64,000 bases of DNA from Bacillaceae bacterium JMAK1. GTDB taxonomy: Bacteria; Bacillota; Bacilli; Bacillales; Marinococcaceae. The position numbers were made by a program, and so were the translations under genes. Shown here one piece after another: positions 46,709-57,074 of this stretch (position 1 is the stretch's first letter; the number at the start of each line of letters is the position of its first letter). The notes under the pieces are model-generated. The model ran no database searches and was not told the origin of the DNA. It saw only the letters and a list, made by a program, of their open reading frames with translations. Location: positions 124,001 to 188,000 of the forward strand of contig JIBW01000002.1 of assembly GCA_012970285.1 (NCBI GenBank), in the 5' to 3' direction.

Positions 46709-47726
46709 GCCGAATTGGTCTGAAGCGGTTCGTACGATTGCTAATGAACAGAGTGATTGGTCTTGGGTGAGTGAACGAGTGATCAAAGTTGACCATCCTG
46801 AAGGACCGATGGCGATGAAGCGTTGGCAACGTACCGTTTCGGAGCGCGATACGTTTTTGCATCATTTACGCTACGGTGAACGTGCTGGTATTCAAGGAAT
46901 TATCCCCCTCATGACGGGCACGAGAGGGGATTTTCCGATTTTTGAACATGATGGTGCTGACTACTATCTTGAACCGTGGGTTGAGGAGCAAGTGTTGACA
47001 TCACCTCCGGCAAAAGAGTTGAGGTTGCTGTCTATTTTAGCGGCCAACCATAAGCTTTCAGAAAATGAGCAAGCGATTGAAGAAGAGGCAATGACTGAAT
47101 ACGCACAAGAAGTTGATTTACTTTGGAATCAACAGCGATTAACGATGGAGCAGATGGCAGATCAAATGGAGCAAGTACGCTTTCTCTCTCCGTTTACGAT
47201 GACTTTTCTACATGCAGGTCCCTTTTTAGAACGAATGTTTCAAGCAGGTAGAACTGGATTTCAGCAATGGGTGCGTCATGTGAAAGACCAAGGTAGTTAT
47301 CGGTTTGTATTCTGTCACGGTCAGCCTTCGCTTGACCACGGTATTATTGCACCAGATGGAAATGCTTGGTGGACAAATTGGGAGGAAAGTGGCCCGAATC
47401 ATATGGCATATGACTTGGCCTATTTTTATCAAGACATTGCAAGGAATCAACCGTTTCATGCGTTAGACCAACAAGCAATCTTTGGTACGTATGAAGCATA
47501 TGGTCCGGTTTGGCGGGAAGCCGATACGTCTTTGTTAAAGGCGTTAATGTTAACACCAACGCCTGTGATTGAATTTGTCGAGTTGTACCGAACGAATCCG
47601 AATCGCTATGCAGAACATCAGTGGACTGCAATGTTGGAAGTGAAACTAAACACACTTCGCTATCTATCTGAGATGGTTCGTTTTAAAGAAGATCAAGAAG
47701 CAGCCATGAGGCAAAGTGCAACCTAA
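46701..47726 (+). CDS. ysxE: Spore coat protein YsxE (CotS-like kinase fold)
   Basis: 341-residue protein of the CotS/YsxE group, with an aminoglycoside-phosphotransferase-like fold. FVFCHGQPSLDHGIIAP occupies the place of the catalytic loop, and NWEESGPNHMAYDLAYFYQD that of the metal loop. Whether it has kinase activity is unknown. ATG start overlaps the spoVID stop. The spoVID-ysxE pair is conserved in B. subtilis, where YsxE is a SpoVID-dependent coat protein. Confidence 0.85.
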   Translation: MIEPNWSEAVRTIANEQSDWSWVSERVIKVDHPEGPMAMKRWQRTVSERDTFLHHLRYGERAGIQGIIPLMTGTRGDFPIFEHDGADYYLEPWVEEQVLTSPPAKELRLLSILAANHKLSENEQAIEEEAMTEYAQEVDLLWNQQRLTMEQMADQMEQVRFLSPFTMTFLHAGPFLERMFQAGRTGFQQWVRHVKDQGSYRFVFCHGQPSLDHGIIAPDGNAWWTNWEESGPNHMAYDLAYFYQDIARNQPFHALDQQAIFGTYEAYGPVWREADTSLLKALMLTPTPVIEFVELYRTNPNRYAEHQWTAMLEVKLNTLRYLSEMVRFKEDQEAAMRQSAT

Positions 47727-47746
47727 GCCTCGTGGCTGCTTTTTTG
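47700..47746 (+). terminator. Terminator of spoVID-ysxE
   Basis: GCAGCCATGAGGC, inside the ysxE 3' end, pairs with GCCTCGTGGCTGC and is followed by six T residues. Confidence 0.85.
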
Positions 47747-47762
47747 TCGTGTATGAACGACG

Positions 47763-47969
47763 TTACTTTTGGAAATACCAGAACATACAGATCAAGATAA
47801 TAAGAATGAATACATCGAAGAATGTAGGAAAAAACAACAAGCGTAACAGTTGAAAGCAAATGATTGGTAACAAAATTTGTAAAGCTGCCGCTCGCCATTT
47901 GTATACCCAATGGGGACGTTTCTTTTTCCCATAAGGATAGTTGGGCGGGGGATCGTAATAACGTGGCAA
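47763..47969 (-). CDS. Small membrane protein, unknown function
   Basis: About 68 residues. A hydrophilic, proline-, tyrosine- and lysine-rich N-terminus (YYDPPPNYPYGKKKRPHW) precedes two hydrophobic segments (about residues 30-46 and 50-66). Start set at TTG 47969, with AAAAGGGG eight bases upstream; GTG 47978 is also in frame but too close to that site. It is antisense to nothing and fills the gap between ysxE and the valS leader. No family recognised; composition and site make it a credible gene. Confidence 0.58.
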   Translation of the reverse strand: MPRYYDPPPNYPYGKKKRPHWVYKWRAAALQILLPIICFQLLRLLFFPTFFDVFILIILICMFWYFQK

Positions 47970-48002
47970 ATTAAACACCCCTTTTCGTTCTTACGGTCAG
48001 TA

Positions 48003-48031
48003 TTGACGGATGTTAGAGCAGTCGGTACAAT
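48003..48031 (+). promoter_or_regulatory. Promoter of valS
   Basis: TTGACG at 48003-48008, spacer of 17, TACAAT at 48026-48031, just before the T-box leader. Confidence 0.8.
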
Positions 48032-48039
48032 AACAGAAG

Positions 48040-48292
48040 ATATTCTATTACATGCAAAGATTGGGAGTAGTATGCAGGAATCCTCACCCAGAGAGAGAAC
48101 CCTTGGCTGAAAGGTTCTTTGACTAGGAAACGTGCAGAAGTCGCCCAGGAGCATTCTTTTCTGAACAGAAGTAGGAGAAGACGTTAACTTACGTTACAGT
48201 TTTTAATGAGTGTATGAATGAGTGATTGTTCATAAACAAAGGTGGTACCGCGAACACTTCGTCCTTTGCCTAAGGAGAAGTGTTTTTTTTAT
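48040..48292 (+). ncRNA. T-box leader of valS (valine specifier)
   Basis: T-box AAGGTGGTACCGCG at 48239-48252, followed by the terminator AACACTTC ... GAAGTGTTTTTTTT with inner TCCTT/AAGGA (about 48253-48292). GAAGTC at 48137-48142 puts GTC, a valine codon, in the specifier position, in the same GAA-codon setting as in the ilv-leu leader. Uncharged tRNA-Val should allow read-through into valS. Confidence 0.92.
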
Positions 48293-48316
48293 TGAATTTA
48301 ATAAGGAGGAAATACA

Positions 48317-50962
48317 ATGACGGACAATTTAGACACGAAATATGATCCGAAACAAACCGAATCGAAATGGTATCCGTATTGGATTAATAACGGTTACTTT
48401 GAAGCATCCAAAGAGGGGGAGCATAAAGGTGAACCCCACTCAATCGTTATTCCACCACCAAACGTAACGGGACGCTTGCACCTTGGACATGCTTGGGACG
48501 TAACCCTTCAAGATATCATTGCACGACAAAAGCGAATGGAAGGCCGCGACATGTTATGGCTTCCAGGAATGGACCATGCGGGGATCGCAACGCAAGCAAA
48601 GGTTGAAGCGAAGTTAAAAGAAGAAGGTCGTTCAAGACGAGAGCTAGGTCGTGAGAAGTTCCTAGATGTATCTTGGCAATGGAAAGATGAGTATGCAGAG
48701 TTTATTCGGGAACAATGGGCGACGCTCGGTCTTTCTCTTGATTACACGAAAGAGCGCTTTACCCTTGATGATGGACTATCTGACGCGGTCAAAGAAGTGT
48801 TTGTTCGTCTTTACGAAAAAGGCTTGATTTACCGTGGGAAATACATTATCAACTGGGATCCAGCTGCACAAACCGCCTTGTCTGACATTGAAGTAGAATA
48901 CAAAGAAGTCGAAGGCGCGTTTTATCATATGCGTTACCCGCTAAAAGACGAAGACGGGTTTATTGAAGTGGCAACAACACGACCAGAGACGATGCTCGGA
49001 GATACAGCGGTTGCGGTTCACCCGAGAGATGAGCGTTATAAACATTTGATCGGAAAGACGCTAATCTTACCGATTGTCGGGCGTGAGATTCCGATTGTGG
49101 CCGATGAGTATGTTGATCGAGAATTTGGTTCAGGGGCTGTTAAGATTACACCGGCGCATGATCCGAATGACTTTGAAATTGGTAACCGACATGAACTTCC
49201 ACGTGTACTCGTCATGGATGAAGCAGGGAAGATGAACGAAAACGCTGAAGGGTATCAAGGACTAGATCGCTTCGAATGTCGTAAACAAATCGTTGCAGAT
49301 TTACAAGAATCTGGCGTGCTCTTTAACATTGAAACGCACGTTCACTCAGTTGGTCATTCTGAGCGTAGCGGTGCAGTAGTGGAACCGTATTTATCAACGC
49401 AATGGTTTGTCGACATGAAACCACTTGCTAAAGAAGCAATTGCACTTCAATCAAAAGAAGATAAAGTAACGTTTGTTCCTGAACGTTTTGAGCGTACGTA
49501 TTTACAGTGGCTCGACAACATTCGTGATTGGTGTATTTCTCGTCAGCTATGGTGGGGACACCAAATTCCTGCTTGGTACCATAATGAAACAGGAGAATTG
49601 TACGTAGGAAAAGAAGCGCCGAAAGATCTTGAAAACTGGACGCAAGATGAAGATGTATTAGACACGTGGTTTAGTTCTGCATTGTGGCCATTTTCAACGA
49701 TGGGTTGGCCAAATACAGAAGCTGATGATTTTAAGCGTTTCTACCCGACAAATGTTCTGGTTACAGGCTATGACATTATCTTCTTCTGGGTATCTCGAAT
49801 GATCTTCCAAGGTATTGAATTTACGGGTGAGCGTCCATTTAAAGATGTGCTTATTCATGGACTTGTTCGTGATTCAGAAGGTCGTAAGATGAGTAAATCA
49901 CTCGGTAACGGTGTCGATCCGATGGATGTTGTTGAGAAGTACGGTGCTGATGCACTTCGATTCACGCTTGCAACCGGAACAACGCCTGGTAATGACTTAA
50001 AGTTCCAATGGGACAAAGTCACAGCGAACTGGAATTTTGGAAATAAAATTTGGAATGCGTCTCGTTTCGCGCTTATGAATATGGAAGGATTCAAGAAAGA
50101 AGATATTGACTTGAGTCATGTCACAGCGACGCATGATCGTTGGATTCTAGCGAAACTACAAAAGACAATTTCGTCAGTAACGAGATTGATGGATCGCTAT
50201 GAATTTGGTGAAGCAGGTAAGCTTCTTTACAACTTTATTTGGGATGATGTGTGTGATTGGTATATCGAGATGGCGAAATTGCCTCTTTACGGTGAAGATG
50301 AACAAGAACAAAACACGACAAAGTCTGTCCTTGCACACGTTCTAGATCAAACGTTACGCCTCTTACACCCATTTATGCCGTTCATTACAGAAGAGATTTG
50401 GCAACACTTACCACATGAAGGTGAGTCAATTACGATTGCAGCGTGGCCACAAGTGGAAGAGAAGTGGCAAGATGAGCAGGCGTTTTCAGATATGGAAATG
50501 TATCAAGCTGTTATTCGAACAATCCGTAACACTCGTCAAGAGATGGACGTTGCACCAAGAAAACCAATTCCACTTCATATGAAACCGACAACAACAGAAT
50601 CAAGTGAGCAACTCCTTCGTGGGAAGCATTATCTTGAGCATTTCTGTAGTCCAGAAACGCTCGTCATTGATGAGAATTTAAGTGAACCAGACCAAGCTAT
50701 GTCGCATGTGTTAACAGGCGTTGAGATTTATATTCCTCTTGCAGGCTTGATCGATGTTGAGGCAGAACTTGAGCGATTAAAGGGTGAAAAGAAGAAGTTA
50801 GACGGTGAGGTTAAACGTCTTGAAGGCAAGTTGTCGAATGAGAAATTCGTAAGCAATGCACCTGAATCGATTGTTGAAGCGGAAAAAGAAAAGCTCACCG
50901 ATTATCAAATGAAACGTGAAAAAGTGGAAGAGCGACTAGAAGAAATCGCGAAACTCAAGTAA
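48317..50962 (+). CDS. valS: Valyl-tRNA synthetase
   Basis: Class I synthetase of 881 residues. The HIGH motif is in [15 protein letters not shown]; the editing domain contains [18 protein letters not shown] and the C-terminal KMSKS is in [18 protein letters not shown] coiled-coil arm at about residues 810-880 ([19 protein letters not shown]) is typical of ValRS. AAGGAGG precedes the ATG. Followed after 14 bases by folC. Confidence 0.97.
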   Translation: MTDNLDTKYDPKQTESKWYPYWINNGYFEASKEGEHKGEPHSIVIPPPNVTGRLHLGHAWDVTLQDIIARQKRMEGRDMLWLPGMDHAGIATQAKVEAKLKEEGRSRRELGREKFLDVSWQWKDEYAEFIREQWATLGLSLDYTKERFTLDDGLSDAVKEVFVRLYEKGLIYRGKYIINWDPAAQTALSDIEVEYKEVEGAFYHMRYPLKDEDGFIEVATTRPETMLGDTAVAVHPRDERYKHLIGKTLILPIVGREIPIVADEYVDREFGSGAVKITPAHDPNDFEIGNRHELPRVLVMDEAGKMNENAEGYQGLDRFECRKQIVADLQESGVLFNIETHVHSVGHSERSGAVVEPYLSTQWFVDMKPLAKEAIALQSKEDKVTFVPERFERTYLQWLDNIRDWCISRQLWWGHQIPAWYHNETGELYVGKEAPKDLENWTQDEDVLDTWFSSALWPFSTMGWPNTEADDFKRFYPTNVLVTGYDIIFFWVSRMIFQGIEFTGERPFKDVLIHGLVRDSEGRKMSKSLGNGVDPMDVVEKYGADALRFTLATGTTPGNDLKFQWDKVTANWNFGNKIWNASRFALMNMEGFKKEDIDLSHVTATHDRWILAKLQKTISSVTRLMDRYEFGEAGKLLYNFIWDDVCDWYIEMAKLPLYGEDEQEQNTTKSVLAHVLDQTLRLLHPFMPFITEEIWQHLPHEGESITIAAWPQVEEKWQDEQAFSDMEMYQAVIRTIRNTRQEMDVAPRKPIPLHMKPTTTESSEQLLRGKHYLEHFCSPETLVIDENLSEPDQAMSHVLTGVEIYIPLAGLIDVEAELERLKGEKKKLDGEVKRLEGKLSNEKFVSNAPESIVEAEKEKLTDYQMKREKVEERLEEIAKLK

Positions 50963-50976
50963 TTAAAGGAGTCAAC

Positions 50977-52266
50977 GTGTTCATGAACAATTTTTCAGAG
51001 GCCATGGACTGGCTTTTGAGTCATCGCAATCACGGAATAAAACCTGGTCTTGAACGAATTGAGGCAGTGCTTGAACGACTCGGACATCCAGAGCGTGCAA
51101 TTAATAGCGTTCATATTGGTGGTACGAACGGGAAAGGTTCAACTGTTACGTATGTACGTCAGATCATGCAACAAGCCGGTTACAATGTGGGGACATTTAC
51201 GTCCCCTTACGTTGTACAATTTGAAGAGAGAATTAGCATTAACGGAAGCCCAATCTCAGAAGAAGAATTTACAGCTGCTGCGAGTTCAGTAAGAGAAGCA
51301 CTTGAACGGGTGAATCATCCGTACGGACCGGCAACGGAATTTGAGATTTTAACGCTCATTGCGATGGTTCATTTTGCAAATGCAAAGGAGCTGGATCTCG
51401 TCATTTTTGAAGTTGGTCTTGGTGGACGACTTGATTCAACGAATGTCATTGATCCACTTGTCACAGCAATTACAAATGTCGGACAAGATCATATGCACAT
51501 TTTAGGGAATACGATTGAAGAGATCGCGTTTGAGAAAGCCGGTATTATCAAAGGAAACGCTCCAATCGTAACGACTGTTGCAAACGACGAAGCGCTTAGC
51601 GTCATTTTACGAGTAGCTAAACAAAAGAAAGCGTCAGTCTCCATTGTTCATGATGATGTGTCTTTACAAATTGATCAGCTTGATGAGGAAGGATCAACGT
51701 TTACTGTTAAAACCGAACAATCTACGTACTCTGCTCTTACGATTCGAATGCGGGGGGCTCATCAAGTCGAGAATGCAGTACTTGCGATTCGAATTGTAGA
51801 AGAGCTTACATCACATGATGACTATCTCGTGGAAGCAAATGCGATTCGTAAAGGGTTAGAACTTGCGTTTTGGCCAGGTCGCTTAGAATTAGTTAGGTCG
51901 AACCCACAAGTTTTGTTGGACGGTGCGCACAACCCTGAGGGGATTGAGCGATTATCATCGTACTTACAAACGAGTGTTCAAGGTCGTAAGCTTCATTTTA
52001 TCGCTGCCATGACGGTAGAAAAAGACGTTCAACAAATGCTTGAACCACTGCTCGCCTTGCATCCTGAATCGATTACGTTTACGTCTTTTGATCATGTAAG
52101 GGCAATGGATCCACATGCAATCATTGAACAAGTTCCGTTCAAAGCCCGTGCTGAAGTGAACAGTCATAAAGCTGTTCAACATGTTCTACGGGAAGCTGAT
52201 GATCAAGATGTGATCGTCGTTGTCGGGTCGTTGTTTTTAATTTCAGAAGTTCGAGCTTTTTTCTAA
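50977..52266 (+). CDS. folC: Folylpolyglutamate synthase / dihydrofolate synthase
   Basis: Mur-ligase-like enzyme adding glutamates to folates. P-loop HIGGTNGKGSTVTYVRQI, GLGGRLDSTNVIDPLVTAITNVGQDHM, and the C-terminal GRLELV ... LLDGAHNPEG motifs. 429 residues. GTG 50977 has AAAGGAG five bases upstream; ATG 50983 is possible. In the valS operon; ends at a strong terminator. Confidence 0.95.
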   Translation: MFMNNFSEAMDWLLSHRNHGIKPGLERIEAVLERLGHPERAINSVHIGGTNGKGSTVTYVRQIMQQAGYNVGTFTSPYVVQFEERISINGSPISEEEFTAAASSVREALERVNHPYGPATEFEILTLIAMVHFANAKELDLVIFEVGLGGRLDSTNVIDPLVTAITNVGQDHMHILGNTIEEIAFEKAGIIKGNAPIVTTVANDEALSVILRVAKQKKASVSIVHDDVSLQIDQLDEEGSTFTVKTEQSTYSALTIRMRGAHQVENAVLAIRIVEELTSHDDYLVEANAIRKGLELAFWPGRLELVRSNPQVLLDGAHNPEGIERLSSYLQTSVQGRKLHFIAAMTVEKDVQQMLEPLLALHPESITFTSFDHVRAMDPHAIIEQVPFKARAEVNSHKAVQHVLREADDQDVIVVVGSLFLISEVRAFF

Positions 52267-52316
52267 AATTCGCCGTCGAATGAGAAGGGATTTTCTCTTC
52301 GACGGCGAATTTTTAT
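52266..52316 (+). terminator. Terminator of valS-folC
   Basis: AAATTCGCCGTCGAA pairs with TTCGACGGCGAATTT, followed by T-rich sequence. Confidence 0.88.
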
Positions 52317-52366
52317 TTGTAAGTGGTGTATGCTTAGGTTGTTTACAGAAAGAAAGGTTAGAAGTT

Positions 52367-53089
52367 TTGGTCATCGTCTTCGTTTTACTCGTAGTTGGGC
52401 TAGTGTTTGGTTCATTTTTTTCAGTCATTGCGACACGAGTTCCAAACGGCGAGTCCATCGTCGCCCCAAGATCACATTGTCGATATTGCTTACACACTCT
52501 ACAATGGACAGAATTAATTCCACTATGGTCCTTTGTATGGCAACGTGGGAAATGTACACAATGCAAAGCCAGCATCTCGATGAAATATCCCCTCATTGAA
52601 TGCACGACCGCGATTTTGTTTGTTCTTGCGTTTGTTCTTCAACAATCACTTCCTCACTTTATGTTTCTTTTACTCCTCTTTTCCCTTTGTATTCTCGTTA
52701 CTGCCACAGATCTTTACAAAATGATGATTCCAAATCGGGTTTTACTCGTTTTCTTCTGTTATTTTCTCCTGCATAGAAGTTTGCTTGATCCTTTTCCGTT
52801 TCTCGCAGAACCATTTATAATGGCATTTCTCGTTTTTGTTGGTTTGTGGGTGATCATGATTCTTTCTCATGGAGGAATTGGTGGTGGGGACGTGAAGTTG
52901 TTTACGGTGCTTGCGATTGCACTCGGCAGTAGTCATTTTCTAGTCATGTTTATGCTGGCAACGTTGTTTGGGTCAGTCTACGGATTGCTCGTTATTAAAA
53001 AGCGAAGTACACCTTTTCCCTTTGCTCCTTGGATTGCACTTGCAACCTTACTTACGGTTTCATTTCAAGGGTTATTTTTAGGATATTAA
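52367..53089 (+). CDS. comC: Prepilin peptidase ComC
   Basis: Membrane aspartic peptidase that cleaves and methylates ComG pseudopilins for DNA uptake. Two CxxC pairs (SHCRYC and GKCTQC) form the zinc-like cytoplasmic loop. Catalytic aspartates are in TATDLYKMMIPN and GGIGGGDVKLFTVLAIALG. About seven transmembrane segments, 240 residues. TTG 52367 is chosen because AGAAAGG lies upstream and the hydrophobic start VIVFVLLVVGLVFGSF follows; the frame is open back to 52280. Same place as in B. subtilis. Confidence 0.9.
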   Translation: MVIVFVLLVVGLVFGSFFSVIATRVPNGESIVAPRSHCRYCLHTLQWTELIPLWSFVWQRGKCTQCKASISMKYPLIECTTAILFVLAFVLQQSLPHFMFLLLLFSLCILVTATDLYKMMIPNRVLLVFFCYFLLHRSLLDPFPFLAEPFIMAFLVFVGLWVIMILSHGGIGGGDVKLFTVLAIALGSSHFLVMFMLATLFGSVYGLLVIKKRSTPFPFAPWIALATLLTVSFQGLFLGY

Positions 53090-53199
53090 CAGAGATCATG
53101 TCGACAAAACGATCAAAGCGTCTGACACAAATCATCAACGTTTGATTTTTGCCTATGATACGGTAAGCCTATTCTATTACCGACATGGGGGAATGTCAC

Positions 53200-54264
53200 T
53201 TGGAACGAGAAAATAATCGCATGACATTCAAATTTCCACAAAATAATGAGGATCAACCAATTTCAAAAGAACCAGATCACAATCAAGTAGAAACGAATGA
53301 AGTGGAGGAAGACCAACAAAAAGACGTGCAAGAAAAACGAGAAGTCTATGATGAAAAAACAGAAGTAGACAGTGAGCAAACGAATGAAACGGACGTTTTA
53401 AACAAAGAAGAAGACGTAGAAGAAGAGCAGAAAGTGGAGCACAATGAGACGATCAATGTCCAAGAAAAGCGAAAAGAGTGGGAGCAACGGGAAGGAAGTC
53501 AGTATGAACCCGTGTCAATGAAAAAGGCACCTGGCTTACCGTTTCATAAGAAAAGGAAATTCAATTTCCCGAAGAAAAGGAACAAAATGCCGATTCCTTT
53601 TCAACATATTAAGATGACAGGGTTAATTGTGTTAGCACTTGCTATCGGTTCACTATTTGGGTTGCCGCTTTTACAAGTGGTGACGACGTCTTCGCCGACA
53701 GATTCGGCAGAACAATGGATGTTGAGTAATGAAGAAGAGTCAGCTCCTGTGCAAGCAACTGAACAGTCAGAGAATGATCAAGACGTACAACTATCGGTCG
53801 ATGTCGTACAAGCGGGTGCGTTTTCAACGGTTGAAGCGGGACAAAGTTCACAACAACAACTTGAAAGTGAAGGCTATACAAGTGTATTGCATGCCCCGGC
53901 ATCAAGTGATCACGTGTTTTTATATGTGGCGGTCGCAGCTTCTGGACAAGCGGCAGATGAATATTTGCCAGCGTTTGAAGCTGACGGACTTGATGTTTTT
54001 GTGAAATCGCTTGATCTTACGAGTACAAATGCGGATGAAGAACAACGACAAGCAACAGAAGAAGTAAAGCAGATCATTGAACAAGCACTAACAAGTTCAG
54101 AGATCAATTCTTCAATTACAGAACAATCACAATCTGTACTTCAATCCAGTGAAGAAGGCTCGGCACTTTATGAATCGTTAGCAGACGCAATCGAGAATGC
54201 TGAGCAAGACGACGCTTGGGTGCAAGCGGTCGTGAATTTCGATGGATGGCTTTCGAGTCTTTAA
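53200..54264 (+). CDS. spoIIB: Stage II sporulation protein B (SpoIIB), SPOR domain
   Basis: Helps septal peptidoglycan remodelling at engulfment. A long charged N-terminal cytoplasmic region (about 130 residues, very rich in Glu and Lys), one transmembrane segment (about 138-155) and an extracellular SPOR domain (LSVDVVQAGAFSTVEAGQSS...). About 354 residues, against 332 in B. subtilis. TTG 53200 with GGGGGAATG upstream; an ATG at 53185 is in frame. Placement between comC and maf supports the identity. Confidence 0.82.
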   Translation: MERENNRMTFKFPQNNEDQPISKEPDHNQVETNEVEEDQQKDVQEKREVYDEKTEVDSEQTNETDVLNKEEDVEEEQKVEHNETINVQEKRKEWEQREGSQYEPVSMKKAPGLPFHKKRKFNFPKKRNKMPIPFQHIKMTGLIVLALAIGSLFGLPLLQVVTTSSPTDSAEQWMLSNEEESAPVQATEQSENDQDVQLSVDVVQAGAFSTVEAGQSSQQQLESEGYTSVLHAPASSDHVFLYVAVAASGQAADEYLPAFEADGLDVFVKSLDLTSTNADEEQRQATEEVKQIIEQALTSSEINSSITEQSQSVLQSSEEGSALYESLADAIENAEQDDAWVQAVVNFDGWLSSL

Positions 54265-54297
54265 GCTGAGATAATAGAAAGAAAAAAGGAGTACTAG

Positions 54298-54879
54298 ATG
54301 AAGTTAATTCTTGCCTCGAAGTCACCAAGAAGAATTCAGTTGCTAGAAGAAATGGGCTACAAATTTGAGATCCGTACCCGTAGTGTTAAAGAGTGTTTTG
54401 ACGACACATCTTCTTCGAACGAAAATGCTGTTCGGTTAGCGAAAGAAAAGGCAGTTGCCCAGCGGGATGCGTTAAAAGAGAATGAAGTGATACTAACTGC
54501 CGATACGATTGTTGATGATGGCAGTATGCTCGGTAAACCAAGAACGAAAGAAGAAGCAAAAAGAATGTTACGCACGTTGTCAGGTGGAACTCATCGTGTT
54601 GTGACAGGTGTATACATTGGAAGTCTTAGAACGCATACTCAATTTAGCGTGGAGACGATTGTCCATTTTAAGACGTTAACAGAAGTAGAACTGAATCACT
54701 ATACGGATACAAAAGAGCCTTACGATAAAGCTGGAGCATATGGGATTAATGGTTATGCTGCATTGTTTATCGATCGGATTGAAGGCGACTATTACAACGT
54801 AGTAGGGCTCCCGCTCTCACGCGTATACAAGGAATTGCAACCATTTGGTGTTGTACCAAAGTGGGCACAAAACGAGTGA
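54298..54879 (+). CDS. maf: Maf-family nucleotide pyrophosphatase
   Basis: Hydrolyses non-canonical or modified nucleoside triphosphates such as dTTP/UTP; overproduction inhibits septation in B. subtilis. LASKSPRRIQLLEEMGY, LTADTIVDDGSMLGKP and KEPYDKAGAYGINGYAALFI are the family motifs. 193 residues; AAAGGAG before the ATG. Followed by radC after 16 bases. Confidence 0.94.
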   Translation: MKLILASKSPRRIQLLEEMGYKFEIRTRSVKECFDDTSSSNENAVRLAKEKAVAQRDALKENEVILTADTIVDDGSMLGKPRTKEEAKRMLRTLSGGTHRVVTGVYIGSLRTHTQFSVETIVHFKTLTEVELNHYTDTKEPYDKAGAYGINGYAALFIDRIEGDYYNVVGLPLSRVYKELQPFGVVPKWAQNE

Positions 54880-54895
54880 AAGAAGAGGTGTTGTG

Positions 54896-55576
54896 TTGCA
54901 TCTACCTGTAATGAACATACCTAATGAAGAGCGCCCTCGTGAGCGCTTAATGTTAGAAGGTGCTGATAAGCTTTCGAATGTAGAGTTGTTAGCCATCCTC
55001 CTTAGGACAGGCAGTCGACAAGAGTCAGTAATAGAACTCAGTCAAAGAATTATAACGGCATTTGGTGGGTTGTTACCACTGAAAGAAGCAACTCTGGAAG
55101 AGTTGCAAGCGATCAAAGGTATTGGTCGGGTGAAGGCAATTGAGATACGTGCAGTATTAGAACTTGGCAAACGAATTCATACGACAAGTGATAAAAGTCG
55201 TGCAATTATTAGTAGTCCAAACGATGCTGTAGACCTTGTAATGGAAGATTTGCGTTTTTTAAAGCAAGAGCATTTTGTTGCGATCTACTTAAATACGAAA
55301 AATCAGGTTATTCACAAACAGACGTTGTTCATTGGCTCACTCAATAGCTCAATTGTCCATCCAAGAGAAGTGTTTAAAGAAGCAATTCGTCGTTCTGCTG
55401 CATCGGTTATTGCCTTACACAATCACCCTTCAGGTGATCCAGAGCCGAGCGAAGAAGATAAAGCTGTCACAAGGCGACTGTTTGAGTGTGGTCAATTATT
55501 AGGCATAGAATTTCTAGATCACATCGTGATTGGTGATCATAAGTATGTAAGTTTACGAGAATTAGAAGTTATCTAA
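54896..55576 (+). CDS. radC: RadC-family (JAMM/MPN+) protein
   Basis: A helix-hairpin-helix segment (LEELQAIKGIGRVKAIEI) precedes the JAMM domain, whose metal motif is ALHNHPSGDPEPSEED. Despite the name, a role in repair is not established. TTG 54896 has GAGG seven bases upstream; GTG 54893 is adjacent. About 226 residues. Located in the conserved maf-radC-mreB order. Confidence 0.92.
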   Translation: MHLPVMNIPNEERPRERLMLEGADKLSNVELLAILLRTGSRQESVIELSQRIITAFGGLLPLKEATLEELQAIKGIGRVKAIEIRAVLELGKRIHTTSDKSRAIISSPNDAVDLVMEDLRFLKQEHFVAIYLNTKNQVIHKQTLFIGSLNSSIVHPREVFKEAIRRSAASVIALHNHPSGDPEPSEEDKAVTRRLFECGQLLGIEFLDHIVIGDHKYVSLRELEVI

Positions 55577-55617
55577 AATAAACCGCCCTTTTTGCTATCG
55601 AAAAGGGCGGTTTATTT
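55577..55617. terminator. Terminator after radC
   Basis: AAATAAACCGCCCTTTT pairs with AAAAGGGCGGTTTATTT; long stem, works in either direction. Confidence 0.9.
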
Positions 55618-55889
55618 GTTACGATATAAAAAGTATTCGCAAACAAAGTTGCAAAAGTCCTGCAAATGATCATGCATAATGACTATGTTTGTGACGAATT
55701 GAGGAAATTTGTGAAAGCAATCTTTTCAACTATGTTTTTAGAGTAAAGTTGCGTATAATAAGTAAGGGAAATTTAGATCGTTGAATTGCTTTACTTCGCT
55801 TTGAAGTACTATTTTATTTAGTGTAAATGTAACGAACTGATTATAAAAAACGATTAAGTAAAGTGAAGGTAATGAAGGGAGATACATAG
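55618..55889 (+). promoter_or_regulatory. Upstream region of mreB
   Basis: 272 AT-rich bases. A perfect -10 TATAAT lies at 55754-55759; no good -35 is seen at the right distance. The rest is probably untranslated leader. No RNA family recognised. Confidence 0.45.
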
Positions 55890-56927
55890 ATGTTTGGTGG
55901 TTTTTCAAAGGATTTAGGCATTGACTTAGGAACTGCAAATACACTCGTATACGTAAAAGGAAAAGGGGTTGTCGTCCGAGAACCTTCGGTTGTGGCAACA
56001 AGATCAGATAATCAACAAATTGAAGCAGTAGGAAACGATGCAAAGAATATGATCGGTCGTACGCCTGGGAACATTGTCGCGATTCGCCCAATGAAAGACG
56101 GAGTGATTGCAGACTTTGATACAACAGCGACGATGATGAAATATTTCATTCGACAAGCACAAAAGAATCGCTCAATCTTCACGCGTAAACCAAATGTCAT
56201 GGTTTGTGTGCCATCTGGCATTACTGCGGTTGAAAAGCGTGCCGTTGAAGATGCGACGAAACAAGCGGGTGCTCGCGAAGCATATACAATTGAAGAGCCG
56301 TTTGCAGCAGCAATTGGTGCAGACTTACCAGTTTGGGAACCTACAGGTAGTATGGTTGTAGACATCGGTGGAGGTACGACTGAAGTTGCAATTATTTCAT
56401 TAGGCGGTATTGTTACGAGCCAATCGATTCGTGTTGCAGGTGATGAGATGGATGAATCAATCATCCAATACATTAAGAAGTCCTACAACCTTATGATTGG
56501 GGAGCGTACGTCAGAAGCATTGAAAATGGAAATCGGTTCTGCTGAGAAGCAAGAAGAGATCGAGTCAATGGATATCCGTGGTCGTGACCTTGTTACTGGA
56601 CTTCCAAAAACGATTTCAATTGATGCAGATGAAGTAGCACAAGCGTTAGAAGATACAATTACGACCATTATTGAGACGGTCAAATCAACACTAGAACGTA
56701 CGCCACCTGAACTTGCGGCAGACATTATGGACCGAGGCATCGTACTCACAGGAGGCGGGGCACTTTTAGAAGGCCTAGATAAGCGTCTTGGTGAAGAGAC
56801 GAACATGCCAGTACTTGTGGCAGAGGAGCCATTGGATTGTGTAGCGCTTGGAACTGGTCGAGCACTAGAGAATTTACACTTATTTAGATCAAGAGCAGGA
56901 ATTACAGCTCGTTCTAATCGTAAATAA
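55890..56927 (+). CDS. mreB: Cell shape protein MreB
   Basis: Actin-like filament protein that organises lateral wall synthesis. Nucleotide motifs are [28 protein letters not shown]-type phosphate 2 loop ([19 protein letters not shown]) and ILTGGGALL-like adenosine motif ([15 protein letters not shown]). 345 residues. AAGGGAG before the ATG. First gene of mreBCD-minCD. Mbl and MreBH are paralogues; the neighbours identify this as MreB. Confidence 0.96.
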   Translation: MFGGFSKDLGIDLGTANTLVYVKGKGVVVREPSVVATRSDNQQIEAVGNDAKNMIGRTPGNIVAIRPMKDGVIADFDTTATMMKYFIRQAQKNRSIFTRKPNVMVCVPSGITAVEKRAVEDATKQAGAREAYTIEEPFAAAIGADLPVWEPTGSMVVDIGGGTTEVAIISLGGIVTSQSIRVAGDEMDESIIQYIKKSYNLMIGERTSEALKMEIGSAEKQEEIESMDIRGRDLVTGLPKTISIDADEVAQALEDTITTIIETVKSTLERTPPELAADIMDRGIVLTGGGALLEGLDKRLGEETNMPVLVAEEPLDCVALGTGRALENLHLFRSRAGITARSNRK

Positions 56928-57074
56928 TACGAGTCAAGCAATTAGTAATGCATTTCTAAGACTGGACATTCGTCACATCGACGGATGTCTACGTCTATTC
57001 AGTATTGATTGAAACAGTTACTATAGTGAACGGAGCAGGGTTTGCTCTAGTTGCGAGAGTAGAAGGTGTCTTGC

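Noticed and set aside
56012-56941. Two ORFs (153 and 152 residues) antisense to mreB
   Set aside because: Both lie opposite a highly conserved gene and have Ser/Ile-rich shadow composition.
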